Of a stretch of 64,000 nucleotides of DNA, positions 18,561 to 29,520 are shown piece by piece. The stretch lies in assembly GCF_964204865.1 (NCBI RefSeq), contig NC_135262.1, positions 4,898,001 to 4,962,000 of the forward strand, given 5' to 3'. Position 1 is the first letter of the stretch. Each line of letters opens with the position of its first letter. Below the pieces are notes generated by a model. That model worked only from the letters and a program-made list of their open reading frames with translations. It was not told the DNA's origin and did no database searches. Made by a program: the position numbers and the translations under genes. The DNA comes from Styela clava. Taxonomy: Eukaryota > Chordata > Ascidiacea > Stolidobranchia > Styelidae.

Positions 18561-20371
18561 CAGTGATTTTCAACCTTTTTTGTATCGCAGAACACTTTTT
18601 TTATTCTAAAATTGTGACGGAACACCAAATGAGATTTTTGGAAATAAACTATATTATGCAATTAACTGACATCGATCATTTCGGAAAAAAATAAATTAAC
18701 GAGATTTAATATTAGCTTGTCAACTTCAGCTGGAAAAGACGTTACACATATTCCGATTCAGAGCTACCGATGAGCTAGGAACAGAAATGGTATTTTAATG
18801 TAATATCTGGGCCTGTTTCGATGAGCTTCAATTTTTTATTCTGGCTGGAATTTAATTGAGAGAGACAAACACGCAGCTCTTTCTCGACGACTCTCAATTT
18901 TTCGTGTTTTTATACTCTTATGGCGGCCAAGAAAAGGGTGGGCAAAATCGAATATTTTTTTCGAATCAAATAATCCGAATATTCTTAACAAATACCGAAT
19001 AGTCCAATACCGAATATTTTTTATACGCAGCAGGGTCCAGAACGTCGGAGGTAGATTTGGAAATTAATAGAAACATTGAAAATCGGCAACAAAGCGATTT
19101 TTACTGGTTAATTTCGTCATATGCGCTGATATTTTGTCCCCCTGAACGTTTTTAAATTCCCGCCATTTGTTCTTTTGCGCAACTATTAATTCCCGTGGGT
19201 CGGCGGAGATCGAAGTTTCATATTATTGATATAACTATGAGTTCACATCAGCGACAGATTTTAATGACATTAAGGAGTGATTTCAAAGCCAAATTAATTG
19301 TATTCTGATATTTATCTTTTGCGCCGACTCTGATCTAACTTATCGCCGTTTGCAAATTAAATGTCCCAGTTTTAAGCAAATAATATTATCATTATCGTCA
19401 ACGGGATGCACACATTTATTATTAAGACGACAATTGACTTTCTTAGGCTCAGTGTTATTTTCGAAATAAATCAATTTGATACTGTGATTAGATAAATCTG
19501 TGAAGCTGTGATTGCGTGAATAAAGAATGTTGATTTAAAATCTGAAATAAAGGCATTTCTACGTTGTCGTTTGGCAGCACTCTTGAACGATATTTTACAT
19601 ACGCGACCTGATACCAAAAAAATTGTAAACAATTTTGTGCCCAAGTGCTTTTCGTACCTAGTAGAAGGGAAGACGCTAATTATAATTAATCACCTCAAGT
19701 CACCATTTATTTTACAACAAATCAATACCCCGACCAATATCATAGCTAATATCGTTACCGGGAAATTCATAATTTTATTTACGGAATTTGCAAATTCAAC
19801 ACTCCAAAAAAAACGTCTTTGTAACTCTTAATTTCCGAAAATGATTTTCTATTCGGGTCATGCATGCGGAGGCTAATAACATCTTTAAAATCTGGTAACT
19901 TTATTTTAGATATCTTATTTGGGTTGACGTTTCTACATTTACGGACTAGTGTCGGCACGCTTTTTGCATAATAACAGTGGAAGCCGAGGGTGAATTCTCG
20001 CGTAATCCGAGCGATCGATTTACCGGCGTGAATTCCGTGCCCAAGCAAAGCGGTACAGATTATGTGGTATTGTACATACGAATAGTAAAATGGCACTCGA
20101 ATATTTTAATATTGTATTCGCTATTCGAATATTTTGCACAGCCCTAGACCGGCCATGCTTAAAAACTCATTTCGCAAAGATAGGTAGTGGAAAATGATAG
20201 CAAGGTTGGAAGCGGTTGTGAACCGCGCTTTGTGAAATTTATATAAATCCATCGGACGGTTAAATATCAGTTATGACGTCATAATACTGCAAAAAAGCAA
20301 TTTTCTGCGGAACACCCGGAGGTCTCTCGCGGAACACCGGTGTTCCGCGGAACACCGGTTGAAAATCAATG
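18561..20371. mobile_element. hAT-type element nested in the foldback core, itself interrupted
   Basis: The left terminus CAGTGATTTTCAACCTTTTT is matched by an inverted right terminus ending CGGTTGAAAATCAATG. Both ends carry a GCGGAACACC-type subterminal sequence (near 18590 in diverged form and 20310-20360). The terminus resembles the common hAT consensus CAGNGNTTNTCAACC. No matching 8-bp flanks were found. A second element lies inside (about 18935-20147). No transposase is visible. Confidence 0.6.
18935..20147. mobile_element. Inner hAT-like element with CGAATATT-rich ends
   Basis: The left end AGGGTGGGCAAAATCGAATA and the inverted right end ATTCGAATATTTTGCACAGC form an imperfect terminal repeat of a common hAT type (AGGGCTGTGCAAAATATTCGA). 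The interior includes open frames at 19571-19831 (+) and 19779-20096 (-) without recognisable domains. Target duplications could not be fixed. Confidence 0.5.
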
Positions 20372-20379
20372 ATCTATAG

Positions 20380-20720
20380 CAGTGGCTGGCAACCTTTTTT
20401 CAGTAACGGACCGGTAAAGCCTGACCAAAATTTTGGCGGACCACCTTTATACAAACGAACTAATCTAATGTAATAAATAATATGCGTTAGAAAATGTATG
20501 TTGACAATACATTCAAAAACGAAGGTGATACTATTCACGTAACGTATTTCTTACGTTAAACCCACTTCGATCTTTCGTTTTTGTAATTGCCATTTTAAAA
20601 ACCCAACCTCACATGAAGATAACAATGGCATTGTACGTTTTCATGTCACCTTTCTGCGGACCGGTAGTGACCTTTCCGCAGACCGGCGATGGGCCGCGGC
20701 CCGGTGGTTGCCGACTACTG
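20380..20720. mobile_element. hAT MITE with perfect 8-bp target duplication
   Basis: A 341-bp element with termini CAGTGGCTGGCAACC and the inverted GGTTGCCGACTACTG, flanked on both sides by ATCTATAG (20372-20379 and 20721-20728). The subterminal regions are GC-rich (GACCGGTA, GGGCCGCGGCCC). It inserted next to the right end of the older hAT element. Confidence 0.88.
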
Positions 20721-20728
20721 ATCTATAG

Positions 20729-21744
20729 TATATGAAGGAATTTGCATACAATAAACAATGGAATAACTGTTATCTACAACATGACTATATTACCATGCAT
20801 TTCATGTTTGCAGATTACTGCGATATATTTTTATATACCATGAGTTACGTTATCAGAATTAAATTAATACGGCAAGCATTTAAAATAGTGCTATCGGTCA
20901 TAGATTTGAACATTTTGCGCAACACAAAATCATCCTAGTAAAAGTCCATACTTTTAAATACCAACCATTATCCAAATTATTTGCCAAAAAGCGGGATAAA
21001 GTATAAATTATATTTCTGACTTGCGACAATTTTTCCGTGAGTACGTAAATACGAATGGATTTTTTTTATATTCGGGCCCTTCAATGTCCGCATATATATC
21101 TTTTATTATTTTATAAATACGAAAATATGTATCAAGAATTAATTATAATCGGGCAGTTTACCACACATTTTAAGTCCATGGATCGCCGTTGTATTTTGTA
21201 AATACGAAAATAGGAATCAAAAATTAATAATAATTGCTGTGATAATTGCCGTGATTAATAATAGATTGCCGTGATATTGTGCCCGAATATAATTTATTTT
21301 TCATTCCGTATTTCATTCCTTGAACTTAATATCTGTTTTTATAAATTTTGCAAGCAGTTCACGCACGAAGACTTTGAATAATTATGTATTAGTCAAATCG
21401 AAGTCCTGTTAGACCACTGGTTCTCAACCAATGGGCCATGGGCCACTGGTAAGCCTCAGAGGCATTTTGAGGTGGGCCACAAACATATTATAAATTACAA
21501 GGTTTGTTGATCTAGAACAGCTAGATATGAAAATATATATATATTAATTTGTTTGCACATTACATCAAAATTAAAAAGAATATAACGAGAATGTCATGGC
21601 CTTCAATTCGCCAGGCTCGAACTGAGCATAACATATAAAAAATTAACAAAAAACGAATCCACGAGGACATTGTCTCATAAATACGAACAGAACAAACATT
21701 AAATTACCCAATTCCTAATATATTAAATTTTCAAGTATTCCTCA
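20729..21744. other. Foldback element core, right part, no gene
   Basis: AT-rich sequence. A single hAT-like terminus, CCACTGGTTCTCAACCAATG, lies at about 21414 and is followed by GGGCCATGGGCC, but I found no partner end. The 68-residue open frame at 20732-20938 has no recognisable domain. Confidence 0.45.
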
Positions 21745-23576
21745 CTATCCATCGGAAGAAATTTCATCCACTTCTTCCTTTTAGTGTTCATCTTTTTAGT
21801 GACTTCAACCACCTCATTATTCGCCGGAAGAAATTTCATTCACTTCTTCCTTTTACTGTTCATCTTTTTAGTGACTTCAACCACCTCATTATTCGTCGGA
21901 AGAAACTTTATTCACTTCTTCCTTTTAGTGTACAGTTTTTAGTGACTTCAACCACCTCATTATTCGTCGGAAATTTTTTTATCCACTTCTCCCTTTTAGT
22001 GTTCAGCTTTTTAGTGACTTCAACCACCTCACCAATCGTCGGAATAAATTTTATCCACTTCTTCTTTTTAGTGTTCCGCTTTTTAGTGACTTCGACCACC
22101 TCATTATTCGTCGAAAAAAATTTCATCCACTCCTTCCTTTTAGTGTTCAGCTTTTTAGTGACGTCAATCACCTTATTATTCGTCGGAAAAAATTTCATCC
22201 ACTTCTTCCTTTTAGTGTTCAGCTTTATAGTGACTTCAACCACCTCATTATTCGTCGGAAGAAATTTCATCCACTTTTTCCTTTTAGTGTTCAGCTTTTT
22301 AGTGACTTCAACCACCTCATTATTCGTCGGAAAAAATTTCATTCACCTCTTCCTTTTAGTGTTCAGCTTTTTAGTGACTTCAGCCACCTAACTACCCGTC
22401 GGAAAAAATTTCATCCACTTCTTCCTTTTAGTGTTTTTAGTGACTTCAACCACCTCATTATTCGTCGGAAGAAATTTCATCCACTTCTTCCTTTTAGTGT
22501 TCAGCTTTTTAGTGACTTCAACCACCTCATTATTCGTCGGAAAAAATTTCATCCACCTATTCTTTTTAGTGTTCAGCTTTTTAGTGACTTCAACCACCTC
22601 ATTATTCGTCGGAAGAAATTTCATCCACTTCTTCCTTTTAGTGTTCAGCTTTTTAGTGACTTCAACCACCTCATTATTCGTCGGAAGAAATTTCATCCAC
22701 TTCTTCCTTTTAGTGTTCAGCTTTTTAGTGACTTTAACCACCTCATTATTCGTCGGAAGAAATTTCATCCACTTCTTCCTTTTAGTGTTCAGCTTTTTAG
22801 TGACTTCAACCACCTCATTATTCGTCGGAAGAAATTTCATCCACTTCTTCCTTTTAGTGTTCAGCTTTTTAGTGACTTCAATCACATCATTATTCGTCGG
22901 AAGAAATTTCATCCACTTCTTCCTTTTAGTGTTCAGCTTTTTAGTGACTTCAACCACCTCATTATTCGTCGGAAAAAATTTCATCCACTTCTTCCTTTTA
23001 GTGTTCAGCTTTTTAGTGACTTCAACCACCTCATTATTCGTCGGAAGAAATTTCATCCATTTCTTCCTTTTAGTGTTCAGCTTTTTAGTGACTTCAACCA
23101 CCTTATTATTCGTCGGAAGAAATTTCATCCACTTCTTCCTTTTAGTGTTCAGCTTTTTAGTGACTTCAACCACCTTATTATTCGTCGGAAGAAATTTCAT
23201 CCACTTCTTCTTTTTAGTGTTCAGCTTTTTAGTGACTTCAACCACCTCATTATTCGTCGGAAGAAATTTCATCCACTTCTTCCTTTTAGTGTTCAGCTTT
23301 TTAGTGACTTCAACCACCTCATTATTCGTCGGAAAAAATTTCATCCACTTCTTCTTTTTAGTGTTCAGCTTTTTAGTGACTTCAACCCCCTCATTATTCG
23401 TCGGAAGAAATTTCATCCACTTCTTCCTTTTAGTGTTCAGCTTTTTAGTGACTTCAACCACCTCATTATTCGTCGGAAGAAATTCCATCCACTTCTTCCT
23501 TTTAGTGTTCAGCTTTTTAGTGACTTCAGCCACCTAACTACCCGTCGGAAGAAATTTCATCCACTTCTTCCTTTTA
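21745..23576 (-). repeat. Right-arm minisatellite, 72-bp unit, about 25 copies
   Basis: The same 72-bp unit as the left arm in inverted orientation. Long open frames occur on both strands (minus 22388-23533 and 21908-22342; plus 22431-23537 and 21942-22391). Stop-carrying variant units (CCACCTAACTACCCGTCGGA) occur at about 22385 and 23530. Their spacing (about 1.15 kb) differs from the left arm (about 0.2 kb), so units were gained or lost after the arms arose. Confidence 0.95.
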
Positions 23577-23691
23577 GTGTTCAGCCTTTTAGTGTTTTTT
23601 AATTTTTCACCTTTGGGAACACTTCAACTTCCGTTTTCCCTCCACTTCATCCGTTTCTTCCTTCAGCCTTTTAGTGTTGTCCCAGTGAATT

Positions 23692-24071
23692 GCCCAAAAG
23701 CTTACGGAAGTACAGTAGTCCACCTAGTACCTACTGCAACGCTGTGTGCCGATAAATGTTGTGTATAGCGTCAGTGTAACGTATGCTGCATGTATTCTAT
23801 AAAAGGGTAAAAAGAGAGAGAGAGAGAGAGATTTATTGCCACAAAAACAAAATTAACACTAATATAAACATAATACAATATCGAAAATATTCCACAGTAA
23901 TTGATTATTGCTTTGTGCGAGTCGGTGTGCAAGACCGATTGAAGTCATCTAGGCTCCCGACCCTTGTGTATGTGCTATATATAAGTTCATCATAAGTGGA
24001 TACAAATGAGATTAAATATAAATATATAAAAAATAAATACGAGGAAAAAAGGAAACGAGTCGGCAATTTAA
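23692..24071. other. Flank between the foldback and piggyBac-type elements
   Basis: Before the foldback insertion this was the upstream flank of the SMIM15-like gene, so it probably contains that gene's original promoter or leader. An (AG)n microsatellite lies at 23811-23830. No gene was seen. Confidence 0.5.
23811..23830 (+). repeat. (AG)n microsatellite
   Basis: About ten uninterrupted AG dinucleotides. Confidence 0.9.
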
Positions 24072-26084
24072 CCCTCTCCGGGCCCCTTTATCTTTTAGCA
24101 GTGGGAAAAATCTGATATTTAGTGAAAGCAATACTTTTAAGTCATATATGATAAATTTTTGAAAATTCTCGACACTCCGACTCCCTGGGGGGAGGACTCC
24201 CTGGATGTTGCACTAGTGCAACTTGTGCCCGGAAAGGACTAATTGTAAGATATCACATGTATGTTTTTTTAATCTGCAATGCTTTGTAACATAGCCAGTA
24301 TATATACTACGATGGTTAAAAATATTAATGGGAGTGTCAAACTTATTTTATGGCTCAATTCAAAACTCCAATTATGAATAAAAGCGGGAAACAAATGTTA
24401 ATATAGATCATGTTTTTGCACTCTAGGTAGTTTCGCAAGTCAACATATTTAGAAAATGCATATGAGTTGTCCCTTGACACTTTCGTTTACCTATTTCTGT
24501 AAAATTATTTTGAAACTTTGAATTTCCATATATATTAAAATGCAAGAATATAGAAATTCTAGCTTTTACATCGAAATAATTTTGCATTTACCTACTGTTA
24601 CGTATTTTATCAGATAACGACTTTTTTGCGTGAAAGTCATTTTAATTACGCTACGATGCGAAAAAATTGGAAACCAAGTTTTTTGGTAGCAGAAAAATCT
24701 TTGGCAATTTGTGTGTTTATTTACATTTTTCCGATTTCGATAGTTTTTGGACTGAATGTCTTCTCTTTCCACTTCAGACTTTCGTTTGAATTTATCGATC
24801 GACTTTGCCCCCACTCTGGAAGACGCTATAAAAAACACGGCCAGCGATAGTTTTCTGCAGCATTTGTGTTCAGGCAAATTCCATTTTTGTGTATACATTT
24901 ATTGTTTTGCTCCACAATTAGTATAGATTGGTTTATGAGTGGATTGCATTATCTTTATGGTGTTGTCAAAAATTCGGAGCAAGAGAAAAACTTTGCTCCC
25001 TCGAACGTTGAATTAGGTTTCTGTTTGTCTGGGTGAACGGCGCCGCCCTCGGACTTTCAAAACACGACTAAGTTTCAACTTTGGATTTGTTTTTAGATTG
25101 CTATTGTCTGTCCATATAAATTCCAACCGGCAAAATGCTGAAATGGTCTGATTTTTTATGCTCAAAATCTTAGCTACATAAATATCGTTTTGGAAATTAC
25201 GTGTTTTATCAAGATCAGCCTCATCATATTCATAATTATAACTCTCAATTGCCTTTTTTATCTGAAAGTGTGACATTAGAAATATGCGCTAATTCCACGC
25301 AATTTCACCCGTCGGCATATTCACAATCGTTCTGCTAGATCGCTGAGAATACAAATAGAAAATCTGAATCAATCTGAGACACTTCTCTATTATTTTAACC
25401 CCGTATTTATGGCTAAAATACTTGGATTTTATTTGGTTTCAAATCTGAAACATAGCACTCGTGCATATTTTATTTCACGCTTTCTAAATCTTCTGTTTAC
25501 AACAAAATTATCTGAAGCCAAATTTTCCCCTAATCAGCAAATTCTCATAATACTGCATCCTAATAAACCTGATTCTAACTTATATGACATAGGAAACTCA
25601 TAAATTACGTTATCTGCTCAATAAGCCAACATAAATGACAAAACTAAACAGACGAATATTAGCTAATTTAATAACCGAAATCCACTTCTGAGGGAAGATG
25701 TTGCACCTATGCAACATCAATTTTAAACCACCCCCTCGTGAAACCACATAAATCGTTCGAGGTTGCAATCAGTTTGTAAAGCTTGTGTACACACTATTCT
25801 TTTGCCCTGTGCAATAATATGACGAATTCGGTGTATAAGAATTGGTATAGTTGCTTAAAATATGACCATGGTTCATCAGCCTGACACGAGCACCGGAGAC
25901 CGCATCTTGCAAGAGACGCTTGCAGCGTCATCAGGCGGCGGCAATGCAAAATAGCAGTTGCATCTAACCAACTAAGTACCGCAGTAGTACGCTGAGTAGA
26001 AAAAAGCATTCTACGGCAGAAAATGTGGGTGATAGCTAGTTTACAATATGTTGTTGCATACGTGTTACGCATTCCCGGAGAGGG
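24072..26084. mobile_element. piggyBac-type element, 2.0 kb, TTAA-flanked
   Basis: Inverted termini CCCTCTCCGGG (24072-24082 and 26074-26084) match perfectly over 11 bp and are flanked by TTAA at 24068-24071 and 26085-26088, the signature of piggyBac insertion. Subterminal motifs GATGTTGCACTAGTGCAAC (about 24205) and GATGTTGCACCTATGCAAC (about 25697) recur near both ends. Interior open frames (24566-24898 and 25013-25276 on minus, 25409-25603 on plus) have no recognisable transposase motif, so it appears non-autonomous or decayed. Confidence 0.82.
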
Positions 26085-26088
26085 TTAA

Positions 26089-27490
26089 TGATATTATTTA
26101 ATGGTATTATTATGATATATTGGAGTATTTGGGTAAATTAAGTTTTACTTATCGATACCGGTAGCTGGATGATGCGGTTTTAACGTTACCGTTTTCTGTT
26201 TTTCCGTTTTCTGTTGAGACCGCCGTCGGGTGCGGACGTAAAATATCAACGGTGGAATACTGGAGTAGGAAATATTTGGACGAAAACTTGGAAATTAGAC
26301 GAATATAAACCCTACTGAGAAGATACATACAAACTTAAATCAAAACGATGTTGTCGGATACAGTACTGATACGATATGGATCAGTTCGCATCAGATCATG
26401 CTGGGCCAGCATTGCTGGGCTGCGTGGAGTTTATCATGGAAAACTGGTCGAAGCTGGGAAAAACATGAAGAGTCAAATGTAACGAATATTTGAAGGTAGA
26501 TTGCATAAAAAAGACTACTTACACTAAGCACATGAATTTTGATTAAAACTAAAGTTGTAACGCCAGGGCAATGCTCTTGTCATATTTTACTTCGTTTGTT
26601 GTTGTTTTCTTTTATGGTGCTTTTATCCTTATTGTTTATCGTCCGGTAGACTATTAGTTGAGTGCGTTTGTAATCAAATTATTTACCATATATTGCGCAC
26701 TGCTTGTTTGTTTATGTTCTACAATTCTCGTTATTTATATGTACAGATATAGTAGAAATTACACTCCATGTTAAAACTCCACATCCACACCCAAGTATTT
26801 ACGCCCGAATTATCTTTCGTGTTCCTTATTTTCAATTTACTTCAATGTGTTGTTTGCTGTTTGGGGTAAGTGGGCACGTGCACCAGCACGTCTTAAATCT
26901 TTTTTAGATTTTGCCCACTTTCCTGATTTTCCGTACATTTGTTTGTTTTGCCATGTATTGTTTTGTTGTATTGGAATCGAAATAAACACTTACACTTACT
27001 TACACTAAGGGCAATTTAGGATTTAGAGAGGTCATGTGTTGGTTGAAGCCGGACATGTCCAATGGAAAAATTTTCACGAAAAGCATATTTTTTGTTATTG
27101 GACACAGACCGGGATCAAATGGAAATCCCGGGGAAGAAAAATAATATTATCACAGATTCAGTAATAGACCGAGTGCATGGTGTAAAAATATCATTACTTT
27201 TCGATCTTGTTTATCGATCTTTGTCTGTTTGTCTGTCTGTTAGATGCAAGCGATATCTCAAGAAAGCGGGGTTTATTCTCCACCCAATCCAATTTTGCAT
27301 GTGCGTTCATCATATCACGGACCAGATGTCTATTGATTTTGGTCGAGTTATGTCGTATAATTAGGGAGCTATTAAATAAGTGGTGTTTGACCACACGGTG
27401 TCACTATAGAGTCATGAATCGAAACCGCAGTTTTGATCGATAAGTCTTTGGTCTCCGACCGATACTCTCGTTTGACACCTTAATTAGTTC
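26089..27490. other. Intergenic, no gene recognised
   Basis: I recognise no coding region. A possible repeat tail (GGAATCGAAATAAACACTTA) lies near 26971 and resembles the tail at 2409. GTCTGTTTGTCTGTCTGTTAG-type low complexity lies near 27225, followed by ATATCTCAAGAAAGCGG, which looks like part of an unclassified dispersed repeat. Confidence 0.4.
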
Positions 27491-27492
27491 AC

Positions 27493-27780
27493 GATATAAA
27501 AAGGTTATTGAATTAAAAGTGGCTACCAACATTCTTAAGTATTAATACATACTTGAGAAATAGAATAGTAGTTAATATATGATCCACAGTTGAATATGAA
27601 CAATTAAATATGCAACTATTATTGCAGTTAATTAATCACTTTCTGACAATATATAAAGGTTATTAAATTATTTAACAAATGGGCTACTATCATTTATAAG
27701 TATTTATGCATACTTGGAACTAGAATATTAATATATGATCCACAATTAAATATGCAATAACTATGCAGTTCATCAGTAAT
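27493..27780. repeat. Two diverged direct copies of a ~155-bp segment
   Basis: Copy 1 starts ATATAAAAAGGTTATTGAAT (27495) and copy 2 starts ATATAAAGGTTATTAAATTA (27651). They share GTATTAATACATACTTG-like and AATATATGATCCACA-AATTAAATATGCA blocks in the same order. It may be the 3' region of the adjacent retrotransposon remnant, but that is not shown. Confidence 0.55.
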
Positions 27781-28164
27781 ACCACAATAACTTTTAATGA
27801 CATAAAAAAGTACTATATGGATCAAGGGAACAAGATTTTATACTCAATTACATGGAGAAATGAAAATAACAATGAGCTAATCATATTATCACATGTTTAG
27901 CAATAATTCAAAAGATAGAAATATCAATAACAATGGCTTTTAAAGTCAAACATAGTAATCATCAAATTGATGCCAATGAAAGAGAAGAGGACAGCAATTT
28001 TATTACATATATACATACATGAGTTGGAAAAAAAGGGCTATGACCCTCAGTGTGCAGTGTTTATATGAAACAGTTAAATTTATAGTAATGTAGTAATTTA
28101 TATAATGCAGTTTTCAACACAGTTCTAAAGGCATATTAATTAAACTACAGATATTAGGACAAGT

Positions 28165-29520
28165 TAGAATATTTCAGTAGGAAATATTTTTTCAGTTTCT
28201 TACTGAAACATGCACAGAACTTTTTTTAGTTTCAGGTGGAACATTGCCCCAGACCTGTACACCCATATACTTCAAAGATGTTTTGTCCACCTCAGTGGAC
28301 ACTTGTGGAGTAAAGAAAACCTTGTTTCTTTGAGACCTGGTGCAGTAATTGTGCACTTTTTTTAATGGGGTGAAATAATGTTTAAAAACAGGTCAAAACA
28401 ACATTTTCAGACCGATGCATGAACTTTGCTATTTCTACCGTATGCATATCAGACAGCTGTAGGAATTCATACTGGAAGTAGAGCTGCAAATTAGTTACAC
28501 GAACTTTCTCTACAAATGCCATACATCGTAAAACTTTATTTTGCAAAACATGGACTGGCTGTAAGGAAGACCTTGATGCTGAGCCCCAACTTAGCAGACA
28601 ATATTGCAGACGTGTGTGAAATAGACTAAAATATACTAATTTAAGTGTTTTAGATTTCAAAATATGCCGTAACCTGTAAAATATTCCAAGAGTTTGCGAT
28701 AATTTCTTGGATAACTCGGCAATATGTGGCTTCCAACTCAGTTCGTCATCAATTGTAATTCCCAAATATTTAATGGATTTTGTTTGTTCTATAATGTTGC
28801 TGCCAATGCCAACTCTAAATGTGGAAATACCATGCTTTTTTATCACAGAACAACATAAATTTTGTTTTAGAATAATATAGGGATAATTCGTTCGCTTGAA
28901 GCCAATTATCGACCTTCTGGAGTTCATGATTCACCACAGTTTGAAGTTCTAAAGTCTAAACCACAGGATGCTGATTTTAGCAGAGAAGTATCATCGGCAA
29001 ATAATGTCGAATAAAAAGTAGATGCCAAAGGTAGATCGTTTATGTAGCATAGAAATAACAGCGGGCCAATCGTGGAACCCTGGGGGACCCCACATTCAAT
29101 AAGGCCCATTTCAGAGATACAGTCCCCATATTGGACATATTGTTTGTTTTGCTTAAATATGATGCAATAAGATGATATGCCTTTTCTCGAATGCCATAAT
29201 AATATAACTTATCTAGTAAAATTTGGTTGTTAACAGTATCAAAAGCTTTCACAAGATCCAAAAAGATGGTACATGTGATCTTGTTATTGGCCTTATTTTC
29301 TATTATCATTTCTTTGAGCCGCGCTATGGCTAGCTCAGTTGAATAGTTGTTTCGGAAACCAAACTGGGAAAGGCTCAAAGTTCCATGTTTATCGAAATAA
29401 AATTTGAGACGATGATATAAAAAATTTTCATAAATCTTGGCGATTTGTGATAGCAGGGAGATATAATTATTCGGATCATGCTTAGACCCTTTCTTATGGA
29501 GCAAAGATGTTGTAATTATG
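28165..29520 (-). pseudogene. Non-LTR retrotransposon reverse transcriptase remnant, 5'-truncated and frameshifted
   Basis: The minus strand encodes successive reverse transcriptase motifs: HKKGSKHDPNNYISLLSQIAK, motif A TIFLDLVKAFDTVNN, GVPQGSTIGPLLFLCYINDL, the catalytic FADDTSLL, then KSIKYLGITIDDELSWKPHI. The C-terminal HNYCTRS and KYMGVQVWGNVPPETKK are typical of L2/CR1/Jockey-like LINEs. The pieces lie in different frames, with shifts near 29115-29140 and between about 28870 and 28980, and a stop near 28382. The N-terminal endonuclease is missing. It is a dead copy. Confidence 0.85.

Larger units (their letters stand above)
16159..23682. mobile_element. 7.5-kb foldback-type transposable element with minisatellite arms
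   Basis: Termini are inverted copies beginning GGACAACACTAAAAGGCTGA (left end 16159, right end 23682). They are flanked by a perfect 9-bp direct repeat, CAGTGAATT, at 16150-16158 and 23683-23691. After ~105 bp of unique terminal sequence each arm becomes an array of a 72-bp repeat: about 22 units on the left and about 25 on the right, in opposite orientation. The non-repeat core (about 17880-21740) holds nested hAT-type elements and no recognisable transposase, so the element looks non-autonomous. Long inverted arms of tandem repeats plus a 9-bp duplication are hallmarks of Drosophila foldback (FB) elements; a MULE relationship is also possible. Confidence 0.85.

Noticed and set aside
16266..23576. 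CRISPR array
   Set aside because: The units are contiguous 72-bp repeats without unique spacers, in a eukaryotic genome.
24566..25276. piggyBac transposase
   Set aside because: The two minus-strand frames lie in the right place but show no transposase motif that I can recognise.
28382..29504. An intact reverse transcriptase gene
   Set aside because: Conserved motifs fall in several frames with frameshifts, and the N-terminal part is missing.
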